Shown piece by piece: positions 46,428-56,800 of a DNA stretch of 64,000 bases. Position 1 is the first letter of the stretch. Each line of letters opens with the position of its first letter. Below the pieces are notes generated by a model. It searched no databases. It was given only the letters and a program-made list of their open reading frames with translations, and was not told the origin of the DNA. The DNA is from Methylocapsa palsarum (lineage in GTDB: Bacteria; Pseudomonadota; Alphaproteobacteria; Rhizobiales; Beijerinckiaceae), in NCBI RefSeq assembly GCF_900114285.1, contig NZ_FOSN01000010.1, positions 1 through 64,000 on the forward strand, written 5' to 3'. A program made the translations under genes and the position numbers.

Positions 46428-48908
46428 TCACGTCCCCCGCGGCTTCGCCCGCGCCGTCGGCGCGGCGCTGGCCGGATCATCCGGCCAGAGGTGGCGCGGA
46501 TAGCGGCCTTTCATTTCGGCTTTGACCGAAGCCCATGACCCGGCCCAGAATCCGGGAAGATCGCGGGTGATCTGGATCGGCCGGGACGCCGGGGACAGCA
46601 GCTCCAGGGTCAGCGGAACCCGGCCCTTCGCCAGTTTGGGATGGTCCGACAGGCCGTAGAGCTCCTGCGCCCGCACCGACAGCACCGGTCCCCCCTCCGC
46701 GCCATAATCGAGCGCGATCCGGGAGCCTGCGGGCGTCGTGAAATATTCCGGCGCCTCGGCGTCAAGTCGCTGGCGCATCGGCCAGGGCAGAAGGCTGCTC
46801 AGAGCCTTGCCGACATCGTCCGCAGTGATCGAGGCGAGGCTCGTCCGGCCGGCGATGAACGGCGCCAGCCAGTCGGCGGCGGTTTGCTCCAGCGCGGCGT
46901 CAGACAGATCGGGCCAGCCGTCGCCCGGTTCGAAGCGCTTCAGAAAAGCGACTCGGTCGCGCCATTGGGAAAGCGCCTTTGTAAAGGGCAGACGGCCGAT
47001 CCCCAGCGCCGCGATTCCTTCCGCGAGCGCCACGGCGGCGTCCGGGGAGGCGGCGACCGGGAGGTTCTGCTCGCTCAGGCTGAGAGCGCCAAGGCGGCGG
47101 CGGCGACGCGCCTTGAGCATTGCGCGCTCCGGGGCGAACGACACTTCCTCCTCGACAATGATCCTTTCACCCGCGACCGCCTCGATCTCCGCCTCGCTCA
47201 GGGCGGCGGCGGCGATGATGCGGGCGGACCCGGCCTTGCCCGTGATTTCGCCGATCGCCAGAAACGGCTCGCGGGCCAGCGCCTCGTGCGGCTCGAGCGA
47301 AGCGGCGCGCCCGTTCGCCATCAGAAACTCGCCGGGTTTACCGCGCGCCCTGGCGATCCGATCGGGAAAGGCGGCGGCGAGAAAGCGCCCGCAAGCGGCG
47401 CCGGACCCTGACCCGGACGTGTCCGCTTTGCCGCCCGCCCTTCTGGCGAAAGCGCGGGCCAGCTTGCGGGCGTCCCCGGCGCGGGGAGAGCGGTCGCGCG
47501 CAAAGCGCTCGAGGCGCGCCGCGAGGTCGGGCGAATCGCCGCCAAGGCCTCGCTCGGTGAGCAGCGTCGCGACCTCGGCGGCGGCATGGGCTTCGCCGTC
47601 CCGCGCGGCGGCGACGATCATCCGCCCGAGTCGCGGAGGCAGGGCGAGACCGGCGATGGCCTTCCCCTCCTGCGTCAAGGCGCCCGCGGCGTCGATCGCG
47701 CCGATCTCATGCAGCAGCGCCCGGGCCTCCTTCAACGCGGGCGTTGGCGGAGGGTCGAGCCATTGCAGGCTCAAGGCGTCCCGCACCCCCCAGGAGGCGA
47801 GGTCCAGGACGAGGCCGGAGAGATCGGCCGCCATGATTTCGGGAACGGAATAGGCGTCAAGAGCGCCGTTCGCCGCCTCCTCCCACAGGCGATAGCAAAC
47901 GCCGGGCTCCGTCCGCCCCGCGCGCCCCCGGCGCTGGTCCGCTCCGGCGCGGGACACCCGGACGGTCTCCAGTCTCGTCAGGCCGCGATCGGGTTCGTAA
48001 CGGGGCGCCCGCGCGAGCCCGCAATCGACGACGATCCGGACGCCCTCGATCGTCAGCGACGTCTCCGCGATCGAGGTCGCCAGCACGATCTTGCGCATCG
48101 GCGCCTTGACCGGCGCGATGGCGCGATCCTGCGCGGCGCGGTCGATCGCCGAGTAGAGCGGCGCGATCTCGATCCTGGCCGGGTCCAGGCGTTCGGCAAG
48201 GAGGACCGCGGCCCTGTTAATCTCACCCTGGCCGGGGAGAAACACCAGAATGGAGCCGTGCTCCTCCCGTACGGCGCGCAAGGCGGCGGCGACGGCGGCG
48301 GCCTCGATCCGTTCATCGGGATTGCGGCCGAGATATCTGGTCTCCACCGCAAATGCGCGCCCTTCGCTGACGATGACCGGAGCGTCGCCGAGAAGCCCGG
48401 CGACCCTCGCGCCGTCGAGCGTCGCGGACATCACCATAACGCGCAGATCCTCGCGCAGCGCGGAGGCGGCATCGAGCGCCAGCGCGAGGCCGAGATCGGC
48501 GTCGAGGGAACGCTCGTGAAATTCATCGAAAATGACCGCCGCGACGCCTTCAAGCGCGGGATCGTCAAGGATCATCCGTGCAAAGACGCCTTCGGTGACG
48601 ACCTCCAGGCGCGTTTTGGGTCCGGTCAGCGATTGCGCCCGCATTCGCAGCCCGACGGTCTCGCCAACGCGTTCATGGAGGGCGCCCGCCATCCGCTCGG
48701 CTGCGGCCCGCGCGGCGATCCGGCGGGGTTCGAGCAGAATGATCTTGCGTTCCGCCGCCCAATCCTCGTCGAGAAGCGCAAGGGGAACGCGCGTCGTTTT
48801 TCCGGCGCCAGGCGGGGCGACCAGAACCGCTCTCGACCCGCGCGCCAGCGATCCGGCGATTTCGCTAAGGACTGCGTCAATGGGAAGCGCGGGACCAAAA
48901 CGCGACAT
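46428..48908 (-). CDS. hrpB: ATP-dependent helicase HrpB
   Basis: HrpB is a DEAH-type RNA helicase of the DHX family. The 826-residue protein has motif I APPGAGKTTRVPLALL, motif II DEFHERS (DEFH), motif III VMSATLD, RKIVLATSIAETSLTIEGVR (motif V), and QRRGRAGRTEPGVCYRLW (motif VI), followed by the HA2/WH region and the HrpB C-terminal domain to the end. Its role in bacteria is unclear; non-essential in E. coli. It converges on metY with a 7-bp gap and is divergent from kup. The length is typical. Confidence 0.96.
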   Translation of the reverse strand: MSRFGPALPIDAVLSEIAGSLARGSRAVLVAPPGAGKTTRVPLALLDEDWAAERKIILLEPRRIAARAAAERMAGALHERVGETVGLRMRAQSLTGPKTRLEVVTEGVFARMILDDPALEGVAAVIFDEFHERSLDADLGLALALDAASALREDLRVMVMSATLDGARVAGLLGDAPVIVSEGRAFAVETRYLGRNPDERIEAAAVAAALRAVREEHGSILVFLPGQGEINRAAVLLAERLDPARIEIAPLYSAIDRAAQDRAIAPVKAPMRKIVLATSIAETSLTIEGVRIVVDCGLARAPRYEPDRGLTRLETVRVSRAGADQRRGRAGRTEPGVCYRLWEEAANGALDAYSVPEIMAADLSGLVLDLASWGVRDALSLQWLDPPPTPALKEARALLHEIGAIDAAGALTQEGKAIAGLALPPRLGRMIVAAARDGEAHAAAEVATLLTERGLGGDSPDLAARLERFARDRSPRAGDARKLARAFARRAGGKADTSGSGSGAACGRFLAAAFPDRIARARGKPGEFLMANGRAASLEPHEALAREPFLAIGEITGKAGSARIIAAAALSEAEIEAVAGERIIVEEEVSFAPERAMLKARRRRRLGALSLSEQNLPVAASPDAAVALAEGIAALGIGRLPFTKALSQWRDRVAFLKRFEPGDGWPDLSDAALEQTAADWLAPFIAGRTSLASITADDVGKALSSLLPWPMRQRLDAEAPEYFTTPAGSRIALDYGAEGGPVLSVRAQELYGLSDHPKLAKGRVPLTLELLSPASRPIQITRDLPGFWAGSWASVKAEMKGRYPRHLWPDDPASAAPTARAKPRGT

Positions 48909-49110
48909 AATTTTTTGCTTTGGTTAGGAAACTTGAACTTGAGAAAAGCGGAACCTGGCGGGCGCAGGCGCTTTGTCGGGCCGTTGCGCCGCGACGCTAT
49001 CGCGTCCTGCCGAATTTGAAAAATCAGGCGGACCTCGGAAAAACTGGCGGGTCTCGAAGAAAAAGCCTTCGCCGGGACGACCGGCGGTCCCGCCGCTTCG
49101 TAGAAGGACG

Positions 49111-49138
49111 GCCTCTTCTCACGGATGCGAGAAGAGGC
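49111..49138 (+). promoter_or_regulatory. Leader hairpin upstream of kup
   Basis: GCCTCTTCTC (49111-49120) pairs perfectly with GAGAAGAGGC (49129-49138) around the loop ACGGATGC. It lies 67 bp before the kup ATG in an otherwise unstructured 297-bp spacer. There is no U-tract, so a role in the 5' leader of the transport gene is more likely than termination. Confidence 0.5.
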
Positions 49139-49205
49139 TATATCGCCGCGCTGGCTCGCCGGTTCGCAAGGTCTCTCAAGGGGCTCGGCCTCGAAGGACA
49201 TTCAA

Positions 49206-51128
49206 ATGGCGCATCACATCGCGCAATCGGGTTCCCTTTCGGCCTCGGACCAGCCAGGCGATCCTCCGCTGCCGAAAAAGAGCGCTTTCGGCTCCCTGGC
49301 GCTGGGATCTCTCGGCGTCGTTTACGGCGACATCGGCACGAGCCCGCTCTACGCCCTGCGCGAATCACTTCACCACCTGAAGAGCGCTGGCGTGACCGAC
49401 GCGGGCGTGATCGGAACAGTGTCCCTTCTGATCTGGGCGCTGTTTTTCACCGTGACCGCGAAATATGTCCTGTTCCTGATGCACGCCGACAACAGGGGCG
49501 AGGGCGGCACGCTGTCCCTGATGGCCCTGGCCCAGTCCGCCGTGGGACGGCGCGTCGCGCCGGTGTTTTTTCTCGGCGTCGCCGGCGCGGCGCTGTTTTC
49601 GGGCGACGCCGTCATCACCCCGGCGATCTCGGTCCTGTCGGCGCTCGAAGGGCTCGAACTCGTCACCCCTGTATTCACGCCCTATATTCTGCCGACGACC
49701 ATCCTGATCCTGATCTCGATCTTCTGGGTGCAAAGCCACGGAACCGCCCGGGTCGCGAGCTTCTTTGGCCCCATCATGGCGGTGTTCTTCCTGATCATCG
49801 CCTTGATCGGAGCCCGTCACATCGGCGATGCGCCGCGCATCATCCAGGCCTTCAATCCCATCCGCGGCCTCGCGTTCCTGTTCAGCAACGGGCTTCTGGG
49901 CTTCGTGGTGCTGGGCTCGGTGTTTCTCGCTGTGACGGGGGCCGAGGCGCTCTACGCCGACATGGGGCATTTCGGCCGCGCGCCGATCCAGACCGCCTGG
50001 ATGGTGTTCGTGCTGCCGGCGCTGACCCTCAATTATCTCGGCCAGGGCGCGCTGGTGCTGGCGCATCCGGAAGCTGTGGAAAACCCGTTTTTTCTGCTCG
50101 CGCCGCAATGGGCGCTAATGCCGCTCGTCATTCTGGCGACCGTCGCGACGGTGATCGCCAGCCAGGCGGTCATCACCGGCGCGTTCTCCCTGGCCCGCCA
50201 GGCGATCCAGCTTGGCCTGTTGCCACGCATGCTGATTTTGCACACGTCCGAAACCCAGGAAGGTCAGATCTACATCCCGAAGGTCAACCGGCTGCTCCTG
50301 ATCGGCGTGCTGCTGCTTGTGCTGCTGTTCAAGAATTCGAGCAATCTGGCCTCGGCCTACGGCATCGCGGTGACCGGCACGATGGTCGTCACGACCATGC
50401 TCGCGTTCGTCGTCGTCTGGAAACTCTGGCATTGGCCGGTCTGGCTGGCGGCTTTGTTCGTTTCTGGATTCCTCGTCATCGACTTCGCGTTCCTCGCCGC
50501 CAACCTTTTGAAGATCGTCGACGGCGGCTGGGTGCCCCTTTTGTTCGGCGCGCTCGCGATGGTGGTGATGTGGACCTGGGTTCGCGGAGCCGATCTCCTC
50601 GCCCGCAAGACGCGGCGCGATTCGATTCTGATGCAGGATCTCATCCGCATGCTCGAGAAATCGAAGCCGATCCGCGTCGCCGGAACGGCGATTTTCCTGA
50701 CCAACACGCCCGAAGTCGCGCCATCGGCCTTCATGCATAACCTCAAGCACAACAAGGTCATGCACGAACGGGTCGTGCTTATGGCGGTCGTCACCGAGGA
50801 CACGCCGCGCGTCCCGCTCAGAAAAAGGTTCGAAGTCGCCAAGCTTTCGGATGATTTCACCAGCATCATCCTGCACTACGGCTATATGGAGAGCCCCCGC
50901 ATTCCCGCCGCGCTCGCCGGACTGCGCAAATCAGGTCTGAAGTTCGACATCATGACGACCTCGTTTTTCGTCGGCCGCCGCAAGGTGAAGCCCGCGCAGA
51001 ATTCGGGCATGCCGCTCTGGCAGGACAAGCTTTTCATCGCCCTTTATCGCGAATCGGCCAATCCGACCGATTACTTCTCCATTCCGTCCGACCGCGTCGT
51101 AGAGCTTGGCGAGCAGATTACCGTCTAA
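49206..51128 (+). CDS. kup: Low-affinity potassium uptake protein Kup
   Basis: Kup imports potassium with protons. The 640-residue protein has twelve hydrophobic segments in its first ~450 residues, the opening GSLGVVYGDIGTSPLYALRE, GDAVITPAISVLSALEGLE, and a ~190-residue cytosolic C terminus. The ATG at 49206 is chosen because it matches the family N terminus; a longer frame from 49125 lacks homology. The stop TAA (51126-51128) lies at the edge of a dispersed repeat. A hairpin leader stands upstream. It is divergent from hrpB. Confidence 0.97.
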   Translation: MAHHIAQSGSLSASDQPGDPPLPKKSAFGSLALGSLGVVYGDIGTSPLYALRESLHHLKSAGVTDAGVIGTVSLLIWALFFTVTAKYVLFLMHADNRGEGGTLSLMALAQSAVGRRVAPVFFLGVAGAALFSGDAVITPAISVLSALEGLELVTPVFTPYILPTTILILISIFWVQSHGTARVASFFGPIMAVFFLIIALIGARHIGDAPRIIQAFNPIRGLAFLFSNGLLGFVVLGSVFLAVTGAEALYADMGHFGRAPIQTAWMVFVLPALTLNYLGQGALVLAHPEAVENPFFLLAPQWALMPLVILATVATVIASQAVITGAFSLARQAIQLGLLPRMLILHTSETQEGQIYIPKVNRLLLIGVLLLVLLFKNSSNLASAYGIAVTGTMVVTTMLAFVVVWKLWHWPVWLAALFVSGFLVIDFAFLAANLLKIVDGGWVPLLFGALAMVVMWTWVRGADLLARKTRRDSILMQDLIRMLEKSKPIRVAGTAIFLTNTPEVAPSAFMHNLKHNKVMHERVVLMAVVTEDTPRVPLRKRFEVAKLSDDFTSIILHYGYMESPRIPAALAGLRKSGLKFDIMTTSFFVGRRKVKPAQNSGMPLWQDKLFIALYRESANPTDYFSIPSDRVVELGEQITV

Positions 51129-51241
51129 AGCGCTTTCCGATCGTATGAAGCCATACGATCGATCAGAAATCGCTCCAGAGTCAAAAGCTTGAGCATATTC
51201 TTCTCGATTGGATTGATTCACTCCAATCGGAATATGCTCTG
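51126..51241 (-). repeat. Dispersed palindromic element, copy 4 (inverted orientation)
   Basis: This full copy runs opposite to copies 1-3 between the kup stop and the anmK stop. On its own strand the second hairpin is GATCGTATGG-CT-TCATACGATC; relative to copy 2 one inner base pair (C-G to T-A) has changed on both arms. The kup stop codon TAA is its terminal triplet. Confidence 0.9.
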
Positions 51242-51252
51242 GGCGCGGCGAT

Positions 51253-52359
51253 TCAAGGCCGCGCGATCACTCCGCCGTATGTCGGCTCGCGCACCCCCGT
51301 CGTCCCCGGAAACGTCAGCGGCAGGTTTTTCAGGGCGCGCGCGGCAAGATATGCGAAGGCCTCGGCCTCCATCGCCTCCGCCGACCAGCCGAGTGAGTTA
51401 GCGTCCGCGAGCGGGCACGGCAGGCGGTCCGCCAGTTCCCGCATCAGCGTTTTGTTGAAGGCGCCGCCGCCGCAGACGATGGCGAGGGTCGGCGACGCGG
51501 GCAGATGCGCCATCACGCTCTCAATTCCCGCCGCCGTGAAGGCGCTCAGCGTCGCCGCCGCGTCTTCGAGGCCGAGCCGTTCGACCGGCGCAAGGGAAAA
51601 CGCATTGCGGTCGAGCGCTTTCGGCGGCGCCTTTGCGAAAAAGTCGTTGTCGAGAAGCGCCGCAAGCGCGGCTCGGTCAACGCGTCCCGCGGCGGCGGCG
51701 GCGCCATCGCGATCCATCTGCTCTCCCGTGCGCGCCAGCATCAGATCGTCGAGCAGGGCGTTGCCTGGACCAGCGTCGCAGGCGATCGGCTCCTCGCCCG
51801 GCGCGATAAAAGTGAGATTGGCGACGCCGCCGATATTGATCACCACCACTGGCGCCGCAAATCCGGCCCTCGCCGCAAGCGCCCGGTGAAACGCCGGCAC
51901 GAGCGGCGCCCCCTGCCCGCCAGCGGCCACGTCGGCGGCGCGAAAATCATGCACGACGGTCACGCCAAGACGCGCGGCCAGCGCCGCTCCGTCGCCGATC
52001 TGGACGGTGAGCCCTTGCTCCGGCCGGTGCAGCACCGTCTGGCCGTGGAAGCCGACGACATCGACGCACTTCCGGTCGATGGCGCGCTCCGCGAGGAAGC
52101 GCTCGACCGCCTCTGCATGCCGGAGCGTGACCATGGCCTCCGCCTGCGCCAGCGTTCCGGGGCGCGCAATCCGGTCATCGAGCCGGGCCGCATCCACGAG
52201 GGCCGCGCGCAACAGCGCGCGATCCTCGTCGCCATAGGCGAACGAGCCGAACGGACCAAGCTCGATTTTTTCTTTCCCGTCGGTCTCGATCAGTGCGACA
52301 TCGACCCCATCCATCGATGTGCCGCTCATCAGGCCGATGGTGCGGGTGAGGTTCGCCAT
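51253..52359 (-). CDS. anmK: Anhydro-N-acetylmuramic acid kinase
   Basis: AnmK phosphorylates 1,6-anhydroMurNAc released by lytic transglycosylases, for cell-wall recycling. The 368-residue protein opens with [20 protein letters not shown], the ATP-binding signature, followed by [20 protein letters not shown] and [16 protein letters not shown]. The ATG at 52359 is supported by GGAG six bases before it. It is divergent from tyrS, an order common in alphaproteobacteria. The VanX-type dipeptidase elsewhere in the window could serve the same recycling. Confidence 0.95.
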   Translation of the reverse strand: MANLTRTIGLMSGTSMDGVDVALIETDGKEKIELGPFGSFAYGDEDRALLRAALVDAARLDDRIARPGTLAQAEAMVTLRHAEAVERFLAERAIDRKCVDVVGFHGQTVLHRPEQGLTVQIGDGAALAARLGVTVVHDFRAADVAAGGQGAPLVPAFHRALAARAGFAAPVVVINIGGVANLTFIAPGEEPIACDAGPGNALLDDLMLARTGEQMDRDGAAAAAGRVDRAALAALLDNDFFAKAPPKALDRNAFSLAPVERLGLEDAAATLSAFTAAGIESVMAHLPASPTLAIVCGGGAFNKTLMRELADRLPCPLADANSLGWSAEAMEAEAFAYLAARALKNLPLTFPGTTGVREPTYGGVIARP

Positions 52360-52484
52360 ATCCGTCTCCTGAGAACTCACGATGGTTTGGCCGGTTCGGC
52401 GCGTCCGCGTTGCCTTGGCGAAAACTTACCCCTAAACCTCGCGCCTTAACAATCAAGGCGCGGGCTCCGCGCGAGGGAACCGCA

Positions 52485-53759
52485 GTGTCCGACGATTTTC
52501 AACCGCAATCCGAATTTCTGCGCGTGCTGATCGAGCGCGGGTTCGTGCATCAATGCTCGGACTTCGCTGGCCTCGACGCTTTGGCGAAAGCGGGCGGCCT
52601 CACCGCCTATATCGGATTCGACTGCACCGCGCCCTCGCTTCATGTGGGTTCGCTGGTGCAGATCATGCTGTTGCGCTGGCTCCAGAAGACCGGCGGCAGG
52701 CCGATCGCGCTGATGGGCGGCGGCACGACGCGGGTTGGCGATCCCTCCGGCAAGGACGAGAGCCGCAAGCTGATCTCGCTGGAGACGATCGAGGCCAACA
52801 AGCAGGGCATCAAGCGCATTTTTTCGAAATTCCTCGATTTCGGGGAGGACGCGCCGTCATCCTGCGCCTGCGCCGCGATCATGCAGGACAATTCCGAATG
52901 GCTCGGCGCGCTCAACTACATCGACTTTCTGCGCGAGATCGGACGGCATTTTTCGGTCAACCGCATGCTGGCGATGGATTCGGTCAAGATGCGGCTCGAA
53001 CGCGACCAGGAACTGTCGTTCCTCGAGTTCAACTACATGTGCCTTCAGGCCTATGATTTCGTGGAGCTTCACAAGCGCCAGAGCTGCGTCCTGCAGATGG
53101 GCGGCTCGGACCAGTGGGGAAACATCATCACTGGCCTCGACCTTGGCCGGCGCCTTGGGACCGGCCAGCTTTACGCGCTGACCTCGCCACTGCTGACGAC
53201 CGCGTCCGGCGCGAAAATGGGCAAGACGGCGCAGGGCGCGGTCTGGCTCGACGCCGGCATGCTGCCCGTCTTCGATTATTGGCAATATTGGCGCAATTGC
53301 GAGGACCGCGACGTCGGCCGGTTTCTGAAACTGTTCACCGAACTGCCGCTCGAGGACATCGCGCGGCTCGAGGCTCTGGGCGGCGCCGAGATCAACGAAG
53401 CAAAGAAGGTTCTCGCGACCGAGGCGACCGCGATGGTGCATGGCCGCGCGGCGGCGAGTTCGGCCAGCGAAGCGGCGCGGCAAACCTTCGAGGAGGGCGC
53501 GCTGGCGGAGGATCTGCCTTTCGTGGAGATTCCGCGCGGCGACATCGAGGCCGGGCTCGGCGCGCTCGCCGCTTTCGTCAGGGCCGGTCTCGTCGCCTCG
53601 ACCGGCGAGGCGCGGCGGCAGGTCAAGGGCGGCGGCCTCAGGATCAATGATCAGACGCTCACGGACGAGCGCGCCATGATCGGCGCGGGGGACTTAAACG
53701 AAGGGTCGGTCAAACTCTCGCTGGGCAAGAAGCGGCATGTGTTGCTGCGGGCGGTGTGA
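52485..53759 (+). CDS. tyrS: Tyrosyl-tRNA synthetase
   Basis: TyrS charges tRNA-Tyr. The 424-residue class I enzyme has the HIGH-like [18 protein letters not shown], the tyrosine-binding block [20 protein letters not shown], the KMSKS loop as [13 protein letters not shown], and a C-terminal S4-type domain ([18 protein letters not shown]). I use a GTG start at 52485, which matches the family start and follows GAGGGAAC. An upstream frame is open to 52410 but not like the family. It is divergent from anmK. Confidence 0.97.
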   Translation: MSDDFQPQSEFLRVLIERGFVHQCSDFAGLDALAKAGGLTAYIGFDCTAPSLHVGSLVQIMLLRWLQKTGGRPIALMGGGTTRVGDPSGKDESRKLISLETIEANKQGIKRIFSKFLDFGEDAPSSCACAAIMQDNSEWLGALNYIDFLREIGRHFSVNRMLAMDSVKMRLERDQELSFLEFNYMCLQAYDFVELHKRQSCVLQMGGSDQWGNIITGLDLGRRLGTGQLYALTSPLLTTASGAKMGKTAQGAVWLDAGMLPVFDYWQYWRNCEDRDVGRFLKLFTELPLEDIARLEALGGAEINEAKKVLATEATAMVHGRAAASSASEAARQTFEEGALAEDLPFVEIPRGDIEAGLGALAAFVRAGLVASTGEARRQVKGGGLRINDQTLTDERAMIGAGDLNEGSVKLSLGKKRHVLLRAV

Positions 53760-53813
53760 GCGGGGGGACCAGCCCGGCGCGATGAAAGTCGCCGCGTAAA
53801 AAACCTGAACCTC

Positions 53814-56800
53814 TCACTTCAGCCCGCGCGCGGCGCCGAGCGGGTCGCCGACGCCGAAAATCTGCCGGAAGATTCCTGGCGCGAGAGCGGACAGGGGATT
53901 GATGCTGAGCGTCGGCGAGGTAATCGAGCCTTCGATCCTGAAATTGACGCCGAACAGGCCTTCGTTGGTCCCCCCGCCGAGAATCGCGCCGAACACCGGA
54001 ATTTTTGAAAACAGGTTGTTGACGGCGTAGGCGGGCACAAACGTTCCTTTAACGTCAACCTTGTCGCGCGCGTAGTCGAGCCAGCCGTCAACGGTCAGGC
54101 CAATGGCGTCGCCATACATTGTGCCGTCGTTGATCTGCATCCGCGTCCCGACGCGCTGGAAGCCGGACTGCAGCCGCGTGAAGGCCATCGCTCCCGCGTC
54201 GATCTTCGGGCGCCTGCCGCTTGCGTCGGGCGGGGGGGCGCTTTCGGCGACAAGGCGTCGGAGCGCCGGTTCGTCCCGCAACACGAAAGAGTCGATCGTG
54301 AGCGTCCCGCTGAGCGTCGGGGCGAGACGCATGCTGACCGCGAGCCGCCCGCGGTCCATATGCTTGTAGAAATCGAAAAACGACAACAGCGCGCCCGCAT
54401 CGTCGGAAAAAAGGTTGATCTGCGGCGCGGCGGGCGCGCCGGTCAGATTTCCCGAAATCGTATCGTGGCCAAACCGCCCGGAGAACGAGAACTGCTTGAG
54501 CTGCTCGCGTTTCAGGAGCCGCAATTCGGCGCCGGTGATCACCTGCCTGTTGTAGCCGCTGAGCAGCGCCGACTTGACGTCGAAGTCGAGTTCCTTGATC
54601 GCGCCGGCTCCTGAACCGCCCCCGACGCCGCCGCCACCTCCCGCGCCCGCGCCCGGCGCGTTCGCAGGGGTCGCATCGGCGGCCGGGGACGCCGCCGTAA
54701 GCCATTTGACAAAAGGCGCGGCGTCGATGGTCGAGGCGCGCACGATGATTTTCAGCGTTTCCCCCGCCCTCAAGGCGTCGATCTTGAGATCGTCGCCGGG
54801 CGAGATTTTCGCCACGGGAAAATGCGCGCTCTGCAAGACCTGGTCCGTGCCGAGTTCGACCTGGCCGTGGGCCATGATCGGCAAGGCCTCCAGCACGAAC
54901 GGATCGAGCATGGTCCCGTTGTCGTTGACGGCGAGGGAGAATTTCGCCTTGCCCGGCCGTCCGGGCGGCTTCACGACGCCGGGCAAGTCGATCCCGGCGC
55001 GGGTGAGATCGAGTTCGACCTCGGCTCGCTGCTTTTCTCCGCCGCCGAGCGGCGCCGTAATGAGCGCCCCGACCGGTCCGCTGAGCCCCGGCAGATTGCC
55101 GAGGCCCTGTTTCACGCGCGCCGCTTCATCGAGAATCATCCGGACCGACGCCTCCGGCGTTTTCCCGTTGGGATGAACGATGTCGATCGACGCGGGCGCC
55201 CCGAACATCCGCCCCTGCCCGCTCGCGCGAAGCCCCTCGCGATCGACGTTGATCGTCAGCGTCGCCGCATCGAGTTTTTCCTTGCCAAGGATATTGTCGG
55301 CGGTGAAATTCGTCACCGTCGCGTTGACGCCGAGGGTCACATCCGACGATTTCATGGCGGCGGACAGCCGCAAGTCGATCTGCAATTTGCCGTCAATCTG
55401 TCCGCGCAGATTAGCATTGTCCAGCGGCAGGCTGGCGTATGGCTTCAGGGCCGGAAAGGCTAGCAGGTCGGCGACCGCTTCGACGCTGCCGGACACCTTG
55501 GCGACGATCACGGCGGGCGTCGGTTTCAGTTCGGAATCGGCGACGCGCCAAAAGCTTCCTTCGCCGACGCTGAGCATGCGTCCCGGGCCTGCCTCGACAG
55601 CGCCCGCGCTCGTCAAAGTGAACGTCGAGGTCCGACCCGTGACATGGCCGGCGCCGCTGATTCCCCGCAGCGGCGGAACGCCGGGAAGATACTCGACCGC
55701 GCCATTGACGAGAGTGAAGTCGAACAGGATCGAATCATCGGGAGGCGCGTGTTCTGAGCGCATGGCGTTCAAGGTCGGAGCGTCGAAATCAAACTGCAGC
55801 TTCGCGTTTTGAACGACGCCGCCCCTGGCGTGTTCGAGCAGCCATGACCTGACCGGCGACACCATGAAAGACGGCCATATGCGCAGGACCGCCGCAGCCG
55901 GCGCCTGGGGCATCGACGCCTCGAACTTGACGCGAGGGCCGTTGATCCAGTCAACGATCCCGGAAAGCGAGACGTTGACCTCGGGGCCGCCGAACGCAAA
56001 CCGGTCGATGACCAGATTCTTTTCGGTCACGAACAGCCGCGCCGCAAGCGACGCCTTGTCGAGCGTGACGGTTTTCTGTCCGGGCCGCTCGGGCGAGAGG
56101 AGGATCGGCCCCGCGTTCACGATGTCGACGACCCAGGCTTCGCCCTCGCGATCGGGAAGCGCGACAAAGCCCGAAATCGCGCCGTGCGCCGCCTCTGCCG
56201 TGAGTTCCGTCCGGTCGAGGACGATGCGGCGCTTCAGGCCGTCCCAATGAAAGCCGCCGTCGATCTTGTTCACCAGCATCGGCTCGTCGTTTGGATCGTC
56301 GAAGCGTAAATACCCGGCGCCGAATTCGAACCGGCCGATCGCCTCCGACAGGCGGCCGTCGGCCTGAAGGGCAAGATCGAATTTCGCTGACAACGGCATA
56401 TCGAAATCGGCCCCGACCGAGCGCGAACCCGTCGCGATCAGGATTTCGTCGAGCGAAAGATTGTTCAGGCTCAGCATGAGCTTGCGCTCCGACCCCGGAA
56501 GGCCGCTCGCCAGTCCGCGAACCGTCCAGCGACCATTGGGGCCGTCGACGGACAAGTTGAAGGTCGTGCCGCCGCTTGATTTGTCGAAGGCGAGGTCGAC
56601 GCCCTCGAATTTGATCGTCTGGTTCGTGGTTTCGTCGTCGATGACCAGTCGCCCGCGAGCGATGCCGATGCGGTCGATCGCGGCGATCGGACTTTCCGGA
56701 TTGGTGAGCGAATCGACGATCAGCCGGATCGCCGAGGACATCTGCCTCACCAGCAAAGCCCTCGGCTTTGTTTCCGCAAGCGCGGGCGCGCTCTCGGGAA

